DNA of 64,000 nucleotides from Pseudomonas sp. Root562 (GTDB lineage: Bacteria; Pseudomonadota; Gammaproteobacteria; Pseudomonadales; Pseudomonadaceae), in NCBI RefSeq assembly GCF_001427125.1, contig NZ_LMGK01000005.1, forward strand, positions 63,487 to 127,486. Direction: 5' to 3'. The notes under the pieces are model-generated. The model saw only the letters and a program-made list of their open reading frames with translations. It ran no database searches and was not told where the DNA came from. Position numbers and translations under genes: made by a program. Shown here one piece after another: positions 25,175 to 33,431 of this stretch (position 1 is the first letter of the stretch; each line of letters begins with the position of its first letter).

Positions 25175-25249
25175 TCGAGACAGGCATGGCGCTGTGGCGC
25201 GATGCCTATCCCTGCTGACTCCGGATGTTGAACCACGCAGGTGTGAACA

Positions 25250-25909
25250 ATGGGTGAATTACTTCCGCTATTGATACAAGGCGCCTGGGTCACGCTCCAG
25301 GTAACCTTCTTCGGCTCGATCCTGGCAATTGTCGCGGCCATTCTGGCGGCGCTGGGGCGCATGTCGCCGTGGCGGCCGTTGAGCTGGTTCTCGGTCGCCT
25401 ACATCGAAGTGTTTCGCGGTACGTCGTTGCTGGTGCAATTGTTCTGGCTGTTTTTCGTGTTGCCGCTGCCACCGTTCAATCTGGAACTGAGCCCCTACAG
25501 CGTGGCCATCGTCGGCCTGGGCCTGCACATCGGCGCCTATGGCGCCGAGGTGATGCGCGGTGCGATCAGCTCCGTGGCGAAAGGTCAGTACGAAGCGGCG
25601 ACCGCGCTGAACTTCAGCGCTTACAAACGCTTTCGCCGAATCATTCTGCCTCAGGCTTTGCTCGCCGCGATTCCACCAGGCACCAACCTGCTGATCGAAT
25701 TGCTGAAGAACACTTCGCTGGTGTCGCTGATCACCTTGTCCGACCTGAGTTTCCGCGCTCGACAATTGGATCAGGCTACCTTCCAGACCCTGGAAATCTT
25801 CAGCCTGGCGCTGGTGATGTATTTCATCCTGGCACAAGCGATCAACCTCGGCATGCGCAGCATCGAGCGGCGTCTGGCGCGTGGCCGGATGCGTGGAGGT
25901 TTGTCATGA
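25250..25909 (+). CDS. ehuC: Ectoine/hydroxyectoine ABC transporter permease EhuC
   Basis: A 219-residue His/Glu/Gln/Arg-type permease (HisM family) with about five membrane segments. The EAA loop that contacts the ATPase is seen as EAATALNFSAYKRFRRIILPQAL. It forms the channel with EhuD. The gene overlaps ehuD by four bases (ATGA), showing translational coupling. Confidence 0.93.
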   Translation: MGELLPLLIQGAWVTLQVTFFGSILAIVAAILAALGRMSPWRPLSWFSVAYIEVFRGTSLLVQLFWLFFVLPLPPFNLELSPYSVAIVGLGLHIGAYGAEVMRGAISSVAKGQYEAATALNFSAYKRFRRIILPQALLAAIPPGTNLLIELLKNTSLVSLITLSDLSFRARQLDQATFQTLEIFSLALVMYFILAQAINLGMRSIERRLARGRMRGGLS

Positions 25910-26562
25910 CCCTGTTCGACTGGACATACGCCTGGCAGATCCTTCCCGATTTGCTGCGCGCTTCGCTCAACACCGTGGGCATTACCCTGGTCGGTTTCCT
26001 GATCGCCATTGTGCTGGGGCTGTTCCTCGCCATCGGCCGGCGCAGCCGCTTGTACTGGTTGTCGTGGCCGATCGCCGGGGTCATCGAGTTCATCCGCAGC
26101 ACGCCGCTGCTGATCCAGGTGTATTTCCTTTACTACGTACTGCCCAACTACGGCGTCAGCCTGTCGGCCATGCAAGTGGGGATCATCGGCATCGGCGTGC
26201 ATTACGCCTGCTACATCGCCGAGGTTTATCGCGGCGGGCTCGATGCGGTGCCTCGTGCGCAATGGGAAGCGGTGACCGCGCTGAACATCGCGCCGTACAG
26301 CGCCTACCGCAACATCATCCTGCCCCAGGCCCTGCGGCCGATCCTGCCGCCGCTGGGCAATTACCTGGTGGCAATGCTCAAGGACACGCCCGTGCTGTCG
26401 GCCATCACCGTGGTGGAAATCATGCAGCAGGCCAAGAACATCGGTTCCGAAAACTTCCGCTACCTGGAACCGATCACCATGGTCGGTCTGTTCTTCCTCG
26501 CCCTGAGCATCGCCTTGGCTTATCTGGTACGGCGCCTCGAACTGCGCCTGGAGCTACGTTAA
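25906..26562 (+). CDS. ehuD: Ectoine/hydroxyectoine ABC transporter permease EhuD
   Basis: A 218-residue paralogue of EhuC with the same membrane plan and EAA loop (EAVTALNIAPYSAYRNIILP). It pairs with EhuC in the inner membrane. Start ATG overlaps the ehuC stop, and its own TAA overlaps the first ATG of ehuA by one base. Confidence 0.93.
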   Translation: MTLFDWTYAWQILPDLLRASLNTVGITLVGFLIAIVLGLFLAIGRRSRLYWLSWPIAGVIEFIRSTPLLIQVYFLYYVLPNYGVSLSAMQVGIIGIGVHYACYIAEVYRGGLDAVPRAQWEAVTALNIAPYSAYRNIILPQALRPILPPLGNYLVAMLKDTPVLSAITVVEIMQQAKNIGSENFRYLEPITMVGLFFLALSIALAYLVRRLELRLELR

Positions 26563-27437
26563 TGACTTCTCCACTTTCGACTTCAAACGACCTTTCCCGG
26601 CGCGGCAATCTGACGCCGCTGCATCCGCAAGAGGCCACGGCCATGCATCAAACGAAAGCGGTCAAGCCGATAGTCAGCTTTCAGGATGTCACCAAAAGCT
26701 ACGGCAGTTTCACCGTGCTCGATCATTTGAACCTGGACGTCACGCCCGGGGAAAAAGTCGCAATCATCGGCCCCAGCGGCTCAGGGAAATCCACGCTGTT
26801 GCGGGTCCTGATGACCCTCGAAGGCATCGATGACGGAGTGATCCGCGTTGAAGACGATCTGCTGACGCACATGCCCAATCGCAATGGCGTGCTGGTGCCG
26901 GCCAACGACCGACACATCCGCCGTGTACGCGGCAAGATCGGCATGGTGTTCCAGAGTTTCAACCTGTTCCCGCACATGACCGCATTGCAAAATGTCATCG
27001 AAGCGCCGGTGCAGGTTCTGGGCATGAAACCCGCCGAAGCACGGGAACGCGCGGCGGATCTGCTGGAGTTGGTGGGTCTGGGCAGCAAGCTGGGGCATTA
27101 CCCTTCGCAGCTGTCCGGTGGGCAGCAGCAACGGGTAGCGATCGCCCGCGCCTTGGCCATGCGCCCCAAAGTCATGCTGTTTGACGAAGTGACCTCGGCG
27201 CTCGATCCGGAACTGTGCGGCGAAGTGCTCAATGTGATCCGCAAGCTCGGCGCCGAACATAATCTGACCATGTTGATGGTCACACACCAGATGGGCTTTG
27301 CCCGGGAGTTTGCCGATCGTGTGTGCTTCTTCTACAAGGGCCAGATCCACGAACAGGGCACCCCGGCGCAGATCTTCGAACATCCACAGCAGGAGCGTAC
27401 CTGTGCGTTTCTCAGTGCGGTAAAAGAAGCCAACTGA
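26562..27437 (+). CDS. ehuA: Ectoine/hydroxyectoine ABC transporter ATP-binding protein
   Basis: A polar amino-acid-type ABC ATPase. Counting from 26562 (291 residues), Walker A is GPSGSGKS at 70-77, the signature LSGGQQQR near 184 and Walker B VMLFDEVTSALD after it. Start choice is open: 26562 has GGAG 8 bases upstream and is coupled to the ehuD stop, while 26643 (MHQTKAVKPIVSF, 264 residues) begins near the conserved domain. It drives import of ectoines as the last gene of ehuBCDA. Confidence 0.92.
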   Translation: MTSPLSTSNDLSRRGNLTPLHPQEATAMHQTKAVKPIVSFQDVTKSYGSFTVLDHLNLDVTPGEKVAIIGPSGSGKSTLLRVLMTLEGIDDGVIRVEDDLLTHMPNRNGVLVPANDRHIRRVRGKIGMVFQSFNLFPHMTALQNVIEAPVQVLGMKPAEARERAADLLELVGLGSKLGHYPSQLSGGQQQRVAIARALAMRPKVMLFDEVTSALDPELCGEVLNVIRKLGAEHNLTMLMVTHQMGFAREFADRVCFFYKGQIHEQGTPAQIFEHPQQERTCAFLSAVKEAN

Positions 27438-27456
27438 AACGCCGCACATAAAAAAA

Positions 27457-27546
27457 TGGGAGCGAGCCTGCTCGCGTTGGGGCAGTCAGATTCAACATTG
27501 ATGTTGACTGACCGACCGCCATCGCGAGCAGGTTCGCTCCCACAGG
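27457..27546. repeat. Paired REP element (REPIN-like)
   Basis: Inverted copies of GGGAGCGAGCCTGCTCGCG enclose about 45 bases; outer arms TGGGAGCG / CGCTCCCACAGG. It fills the gap between convergent ehuA and the OmpA-type lipoprotein gene. Confidence 0.85.
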
Positions 27547-27562
27547 TTTTATGTCGCGGGTG

Positions 27563-28294
27563 TTACGGGTACTGCTGAACGGTGCCCGGCTGTTGCTGAG
27601 CACCATACTGCTGACCCGGAATCGCCTTGAGGTTGACCTCGACACGACGGTTCTGCGCGCGGCCATTGACGTCAGCGTTGCTGGCAACCGGGTTATCCGG
27701 GCCGGCACCACGGGCGCTCAGGTTGGCACCGCTGACACCTTGCGAAGTCAGGTAGGTCGCCACACTCTGCGCACGACGCTGGGACAGGTCCATGTTGTGC
27801 TGGCGGCTGCCGGTGCTGTCGGTGTAACCGACGATTTCGATCTGGTTCTGGTTGAACTCTTTCAGCGAGCCGGCCAGGTTGTTCAACGGCTGGTAGAAAC
27901 TCGAAGCGATGTTCGCCGAATCGGTGGCGAAAGTGATATTGCCTGGCATGATCAGTTTGATCTGATCGCCCTGACGCTGCACTTCGACACCGGTGTTGGC
28001 CATGCTGGCCCGCAGTTTTTTCTCTTGCTGGTCGGCGTAGTAACCGTAACCGGCGGCGGAAGCACCCACCACGGCGGCGCCAATCAACGCGCCCTTGCCA
28101 CGGTTGTTGTGGTCAATGGCGGCACCGGCCAACGCGCCGGCCAGTGCACCGAGGCCACCGTACTTCGCGGTTTTGCTCATGCCGGTGGAGCCGCTATCGG
28201 CCTGTCCCTGGTTGTCGTAAGGGTTGGGCGATGCGCAACCGGACAACAGCGCCACGGCAGTAGCGACAATAATCAAACGACGGGTGGTGAACAT
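27563..28294 (-). CDS. OmpA-family lipoprotein (YiaD-like)
   Basis: A 243-residue outer-membrane lipoprotein. The lipobox LLSGC puts the lipidated Cys at residue 20. Residues about 45-90 are Gly/Ala-rich (glycine-zipper type), and residues about 110-225 form an OmpA C-terminal peptidoglycan-binding domain (GYTDSTGSRQHNMDLSQRRA, then NRRVEV). The tail is Gln/Pro-rich. It probably ties the outer membrane to peptidoglycan. AGGAGC lies 6 bases before the start. It is not part of the ectoine cluster. Confidence 0.9.
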   Translation of the reverse strand: MFTTRRLIIVATAVALLSGCASPNPYDNQGQADSGSTGMSKTAKYGGLGALAGALAGAAIDHNNRGKGALIGAAVVGASAAGYGYYADQQEKKLRASMANTGVEVQRQGDQIKLIMPGNITFATDSANIASSFYQPLNNLAGSLKEFNQNQIEIVGYTDSTGSRQHNMDLSQRRAQSVATYLTSQGVSGANLSARGAGPDNPVASNADVNGRAQNRRVEVNLKAIPGQQYGAQQQPGTVQQYP

Positions 28295-28396
28295 GAAGAG
28301 CTCCTACTTTTTGCATTCTGTGGTGCATCAGACCAAGGCATCGGCCTTTGCGGGCGTTGGATCATTTCGATGCCTGAAAATTCCACCTGTTACAAA

Positions 28397-29038
28397 TCAG
28401 GCTCGAACGAACGGGTTCTCACGCATTTCATCGCCAAGTCGGGTATCGGGACCATGCCCGGCCACCACGACGGCTTCTTCATCGAGGGTGTACAAACGCT
28501 GTTTGATCGAGCGCACGATAGTCGCCTGATCGCCACCCCATAAATCCGTACGCCCCACTCCACGCTTGAACAAGGTGTCGCCGGCAATCAGCAGCTTGGC
28601 ATCGGCAAACCAGAAACTCATCGAACCCGGCGTGTGACCCGGCGTATGCAGCGCTACGCCACACCCACACGCCAATTCTTCATCGTCAGCCAGCCAGCGA
28701 TCCGGCGATGGCACCGGCGTGTAGGGCACCCCGAACATCTGGCATTGCATCTCCAGATTGTCCCAGAGGAATTGGTCTTCCTTGTGCAAGTGCAAGGTGG
28801 CGCCGGTTTTTTCCTTCAACTGACCGGAGGCCAGGAAATGATCAAGGTGTGCGTGGGTGTGAATGATACTGACCACCTTCAGGCCCAACGCGTCCAGACG
28901 GGCGAGGATCAGCTCATGATTGCCACCCGGATCGACAACGATGGCCTTTTTCGTCACTGGATCGCCGATGATCGTGCAGTTGCACTGCAAAGGGCCGACG
29001 GGGAAGGTTTCGCGGATGAGGCCGGGGTGTTGGGACAT
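28397..29038 (-). CDS. Metallo-beta-lactamase-fold hydrolase (glyoxalase II-like)
   Basis: A 213-residue MBL-fold protein. The metal motif HTHAHLDH is at 60-67, with further ligands in TPGHTPGS, AGDTLF and GHGPDT. It resembles the YcbL/GloC type II glyoxalases that hydrolyse S-lactoylglutathione. The start at 29038 begins the domain; an in-frame ATG at 29080 adds 14 residues. It stands alone downstream of the LuxR-type regulator gene. Confidence 0.88.
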   Translation of the reverse strand: MSQHPGLIRETFPVGPLQCNCTIIGDPVTKKAIVVDPGGNHELILARLDALGLKVVSIIHTHAHLDHFLASGQLKEKTGATLHLHKEDQFLWDNLEMQCQMFGVPYTPVPSPDRWLADDEELACGCGVALHTPGHTPGSMSFWFADAKLLIAGDTLFKRGVGRTDLWGGDQATIVRSIKQRLYTLDEEAVVVAGHGPDTRLGDEMRENPFVRA

Positions 29039-29125
29039 CGGGGTCTGCTCGGTAAACGGGGACGGGTAATGTTCGCACACATCAGTATCCCGCCAGTGTC
29101 TGCGATGTGTAATGTGAAATATTCC

Positions 29126-31864
29126 TTACCCCAGAACCCCCAGTTCCTTGGCCCGGGCAACGGCCTGTGTACGGCGCTCGACCCCCAGTTTGCTGTTGAT
29201 ATGGCTGGCGTGGGTCTTGACTGTGTGCAGGGAAATAAACAACTGGTCACTGATTTCCTGATTCGAACAGCCTTGGGCAATCAGTCTAAGCACAGCCAAT
29301 TCGCGGGTGCTCAGTTGTTCAGCGGCAGGAGCCGGGTCCAGCACCTGACGCGCGGGCGGAGCAGGCAGTTTCTCCGTCAGGCTCTGTATGACTTCAGTCG
29401 TCGCGCATAGCTGCAATTGGCCACGCAACCACTCCGGATACCCTGCCATCAAACCTTCGAACGATTGCAGTATGCCCCCGCCAGCGGCGTCCAATGCCTG
29501 GATCAGCGCCTTGCGGGCCTCGGGCTCGCGGCCGATGGTGAGCAACAGCGACACTTTTTGCGTCAGCGCCATCGCGCTGAGCATCTGCCGCCCGGTTTGC
29601 TGACCCTGCTCGAGCAAGACATTCAAACGCCCCTCGGCCAGCATCGGCTGACCCTGTATAACCTCAAGCAGGGCTTGTTGCAGTTCGATATGCAACGGCA
29701 ATTGCGGATGGAATTCCGGTGGCGCTGCAGCATGCTCGCCATTGTAGGTTTGCCCCAGTCGCGCCAGCCAGGCTTCGGCAAGATCTGTGCGCCCCTGCGC
29801 CAGCCAGAGTTCGCATTTGACCAAGGTGATCATCGCCAGATAGTAGATCGGCGGCACGTCCCAGATGTGCATCAGGCGTTCGGCTTCAGCCAGTTCGGCA
29901 AAGGCCTTGGCAAACTCGCCGCTGCTGCCTTCGAGCCGGGCGATGACACAATGGCCGATCAACACGCTGATGTCGCGACAGGCGCGAGCCTCGTTCAAGC
30001 CCACCTGCAAACGCGCTCTCGCCGCGTGTGGTTGCAAACGCAGAGCCAGCAGAAACCCTTCGTACAAGGTCAGCCGGGCGCGGATGGCATAGAGACGTTG
30101 CGGTGACAAACCTTGCAAACGCTGCAGCCCTTGGCGAACTTCGGCAAGGGCGCGCAGGACTTCCCCGCGCGCCTGCAATACACGGGCACGGTCATAATGG
30201 GCCAGCGCTTCGAACAGTGGGTTGCCGACCCGTTGTGCCAACTCCAGAGAAGCGCGATTCAACCCGCGCGCACGCCACAGGTCGCCGTCGGCAATGGCCA
30301 GGTTGGACAATGTCGAAAGACACATCAGCCGCTGGCCGTAACGCTTGCAGGGAAGGCTTTCGAGTGCCTCGGTGCAATAGAGCAGCGTGAGCTCACGGTT
30401 GCCACGCCCGCGAGCGATGATCCCGCTCAGGGCCAGCCATTGCGCCAGCATCGACTTCTGCGCGGTAGCCGACGGGGCAGGCAGGAAACGGCTCAGATGA
30501 CTGGCCAACTCCTCGGCAGCATCCAGTTGGCAGGCCAGTCCCAACGCCCAGCTGTAGAGCACGATCAGACGCGGCGTGCTGATCAGCAGGCTGTCGGGCA
30601 AGTCCATTTTCCAGCGCAGCAGCATGCCGACATTCTGTTCGGCGAGCAGCTGTTCCTCCGAAAGGTTTTGCACCAGGTTTGCCGCAACGTCCAGATGCCC
30701 GGCACGCAACGCCTGCTCCACCGCTTCATCCAGAAGCCCCTGGGCATTGAACCAGCGACAGGCACGCAAATGCAGCGTGCCGGCCGGCACCATCGTCTGC
30801 GCGGTGGGCCGGGTACGCAACAGATCCGAGAACAGGTGGTGATAACGGTACCAGTGGCCATGCTCGTCCAACGGCACCAGGAATACCTGGTGCGCCGCCA
30901 GAAAGCGCAGGATCTCGGCGCTGTCATGGGCGTCGCGAACGGCGTCGCACAACTCACTGCAAAAGCGTTCCTGAGGGGCGGTGTCGTAGAGAAAAGCCTG
31001 GACCTCGGCGGGCAGGCAATCGATGACTTCCTCAAGCAGATAATCGCGGATCAGACCTTCCCCGCCATTAAGCGCCTGGGGTAAAGCACCGTCGGTACCG
31101 GCCTCGGAGGCTGCCAGCAGCCAGAATCGCAAGCCGGCTACCCAGCCTTCACTGCGCTGGATGAGGTTTTCCATCGCCTCGCCACGCAGTGAACTGCTAT
31201 GCCGGTCGAGCAGACTCAGGGCCTCATCGTGGGTCAACCGCAGGTCCTGTTCGTGCAACTCAAGCAGTTGCCGTGACAGGCGAAGCCGCGCCAGATGCCA
31301 ATCCGGGCGCTGGCGACTGGTGACCATCACCAGCAAACCATCGGGAAGATGATTGAGGAAAAACTGCAGGCAGCGATCCAGAACCGGCCCCTGGGCCAGA
31401 TGATAATCATCCAGCACCAGCAGCAATGGCGTGGCGGTGGACAAGTGCACGGCCAGTTCGTCGAGCAAGCCGTCCAGCCATTCTTCGAAGGCGAACGGTT
31501 GATGACGCTGGCGCATTTTCAGCAAACCGAGGGATTGCCTGCCCAGCTGCGGGAAATAGTCTTGAAGGCCTTCGAGCAGTCGCTCGAGGAATCGCCCCGG
31601 ATCGCTGTCTCGCGGGCTCAGGCCCAACCACAGACTTTGCCAATGCGCCGGCAATGCCTGACAAAACTCTATCGCCAATGAACTCTTGCCGAACCCCGCC
31701 GGTGCACTGACCAACAGCAACCGGCCACCGAGCCCCGCACTCAGACGCTCGCACAGTCGAGGTCGCAGCACATGGCCGTCGGGCAATGGCGGTCGGAAAA
31801 AACGCCCGTCCAGCGCAGCGACAGCGACGCTTGCGGGAGCGGGTGGTGGGGACAGATCAGTCAT
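29126..31864 (-). CDS. MalT-like LuxR-family transcriptional regulator
   Basis: A 912-residue regulator. Walker A APAGFGKS is at 54-61, a STAND-type ATPase region follows (LVLDDYH near 145), then a long helical repeat region, and a LuxR helix-turn-helix at the C-terminus (about 848-905, TRELAVLRLIAQGCSNQEIS). ATP and an inducer should switch it on, as with MalT. It lies downstream of the alkK-DUF1302-DUF1329 genes on the same strand, an order I recall in P. putida and P. aeruginosa, so it is the likely regulator of that module. Confidence 0.9.
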   Translation of the reverse strand: MTDLSPPPAPASVAVAALDGRFFRPPLPDGHVLRPRLCERLSAGLGGRLLLVSAPAGFGKSSLAIEFCQALPAHWQSLWLGLSPRDSDPGRFLERLLEGLQDYFPQLGRQSLGLLKMRQRHQPFAFEEWLDGLLDELAVHLSTATPLLLVLDDYHLAQGPVLDRCLQFFLNHLPDGLLVMVTSRQRPDWHLARLRLSRQLLELHEQDLRLTHDEALSLLDRHSSSLRGEAMENLIQRSEGWVAGLRFWLLAASEAGTDGALPQALNGGEGLIRDYLLEEVIDCLPAEVQAFLYDTAPQERFCSELCDAVRDAHDSAEILRFLAAHQVFLVPLDEHGHWYRYHHLFSDLLRTRPTAQTMVPAGTLHLRACRWFNAQGLLDEAVEQALRAGHLDVAANLVQNLSEEQLLAEQNVGMLLRWKMDLPDSLLISTPRLIVLYSWALGLACQLDAAEELASHLSRFLPAPSATAQKSMLAQWLALSGIIARGRGNRELTLLYCTEALESLPCKRYGQRLMCLSTLSNLAIADGDLWRARGLNRASLELAQRVGNPLFEALAHYDRARVLQARGEVLRALAEVRQGLQRLQGLSPQRLYAIRARLTLYEGFLLALRLQPHAARARLQVGLNEARACRDISVLIGHCVIARLEGSSGEFAKAFAELAEAERLMHIWDVPPIYYLAMITLVKCELWLAQGRTDLAEAWLARLGQTYNGEHAAAPPEFHPQLPLHIELQQALLEVIQGQPMLAEGRLNVLLEQGQQTGRQMLSAMALTQKVSLLLTIGREPEARKALIQALDAAGGGILQSFEGLMAGYPEWLRGQLQLCATTEVIQSLTEKLPAPPARQVLDPAPAAEQLSTRELAVLRLIAQGCSNQEISDQLFISLHTVKTHASHINSKLGVERRTQAVARAKELGVLG

Positions 31865-31978
31865 GGCCGGCTCTTGTTTGAATTGCGGGTGGCGGCGTTG
31901 CAGATGTCCGCAGACTAGCTGTAAACGAAGAGGGAATGAAGGTTATTGCTACAAATGGCTACAAAAAGTCTACACACA

Positions 31979-32009
31979 AGAAAACGCCCCGAACCAGTCG
32001 GGGCGTTTG
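31979..32009 (-). terminator. Terminator after the DUF1329 gene
   Basis: On the minus strand AACGCCCCGA / TCGGGGCGTT form a stem with a short loop followed by TTTTCTTG. It separates the DUF1329 gene from the MalT-like regulator gene. Confidence 0.8.
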
Positions 32010-32038
32010 CAGAGGATGCGGCCTCGTTTCAGCGCTCG

Positions 32039-33403
32039 TTAGCGAACACCATCCTGACGCAATGCCGCCGGGGTGAAGTCGCTGGTGGTGGCAGTAAAGC
32101 CGAAGTCATACGCCGACTTCTCTTCGTTCTTCATGCCCAGCGCCAGGTAACGGCCAGATTGCAGGTCGTACAAGGCTTCCAGGGCGTACCACGGCACTTG
32201 CTTGTCGTAGTAGTTCTCGGCATGAGCCTCGGCGACGCGCCACAGTTGGCCGCGACCGTCGTAGTGATCGATCACCGCCGCTTGCCAGGTGTCTTCGTCG
32301 ATGTAGAAGTCACGCTTGGCGTAGATGTGGCGCTGACCTTCCTTCAGCGTTGCAACGATATGCCACACACGACGCAGTTCGTACCGCGCAAGGTCCTGGT
32401 TGATGTGGCCGGCCTTGATGATGTCGGCGTACTTCAGTTTCGGATCGTCGAGCTTGTAGGCGTTGGAGGCGATGTACATCTCTTTCTTGCCTTCAAGCTT
32501 CCAGTCGTAGCGGTCCGGTGCACCGTTGTACATGTCCAGGTTGTCGGAGGTACGCAGGCCGTCGGCAGCAGTACCCGGGCCGTCATAGGACACTTGTGGC
32601 GCACGACGCACACGACGCTGGCCGGCGTTGTAGACCCACGCCGAACGCGGTTCTTTCACCTGGTCGAGGGTTTCGTGCACCAGCAGCACACCACCGGCCA
32701 GACGTGCCGGGGCAGTCACTTTCTGCTTGAAGTAGAACAGGATGTTGCCCGGGTTGGCCGGATCGTAGTCCTTCATCTTGTCACGGAACACGAACTGGTC
32801 CTGGAAGTACACCAGGCTGAACGAGCCGTTTGGCTGTGGCGTGGCCTGGGTGACCAGACGGGTCACGCTACCACCGCGATAACGGGTGATGTGGTTCCAG
32901 ATCACTTCAACGCCGCTCTTCGGAATCGGGAACGGAATCGCCGTTTCGAAGTTTTCCAGGCCGTTGCCGCCGGAAACGAGCTTGGTGTTGGTGGCGTTCT
33001 TCTTGATGGCGGCGAACACTTCATCCGGCACGGTGGCACCGCGATGGGTCGGGTAGACCGGCATCTTGAAGGTTTCCGGGTAGCGCTTGAACATCGCGTA
33101 CTGACCCGGCGCGAGCTTTGCCTTGTACTGGTCGACGTTCTGCGCGGTGATGGTGAACAGTGGCTTTTCACCTGGGTACGGATCGGACAGGAAGCCTTTG
33201 CTGTCGACACTGCCAGCATTCTTTGGCAGCGGCTTCCAGGCAGAAATCGAACCGTCGGCATTACCTGCCATTTCGGCGCCCATCGGGGTCAGGCTCTTGC
33301 CCAGCTTGTCCGCTTCGGCGGCCGGGACCGCCGCCATGACGCCGGTTGCCAACAGCGAAAGCCCCAGGACACCGATGTGAAACAGACTCTTGGTTATTTT
33401 CAT
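32039..33403 (-). CDS. DUF1329 periplasmic/outer-membrane-associated protein
   Basis: A 454-residue protein with a signal peptide (residues 1 to about 25, ending GVMA). The pattern WRVAEAHAENYYDKQVPWYA and the repeated W/Y-rich strands mark DUF1329, which has a LolB/LppX-like fold suggestion and may carry hydrophobic ligands. It is 28 bases after the DUF1302 gene, and the pair always occur together near acyl-ligase or ester-degradation genes. No catalytic motif is seen. Confidence 0.85.
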   Translation of the reverse strand: MKITKSLFHIGVLGLSLLATGVMAAVPAAEADKLGKSLTPMGAEMAGNADGSISAWKPLPKNAGSVDSKGFLSDPYPGEKPLFTITAQNVDQYKAKLAPGQYAMFKRYPETFKMPVYPTHRGATVPDEVFAAIKKNATNTKLVSGGNGLENFETAIPFPIPKSGVEVIWNHITRYRGGSVTRLVTQATPQPNGSFSLVYFQDQFVFRDKMKDYDPANPGNILFYFKQKVTAPARLAGGVLLVHETLDQVKEPRSAWVYNAGQRRVRRAPQVSYDGPGTAADGLRTSDNLDMYNGAPDRYDWKLEGKKEMYIASNAYKLDDPKLKYADIIKAGHINQDLARYELRRVWHIVATLKEGQRHIYAKRDFYIDEDTWQAAVIDHYDGRGQLWRVAEAHAENYYDKQVPWYALEALYDLQSGRYLALGMKNEEKSAYDFGFTATTSDFTPAALRQDGVR

Positions 33404-33431
33404 TTTTGTGTTCGTCCTGAAAATACAGTGC

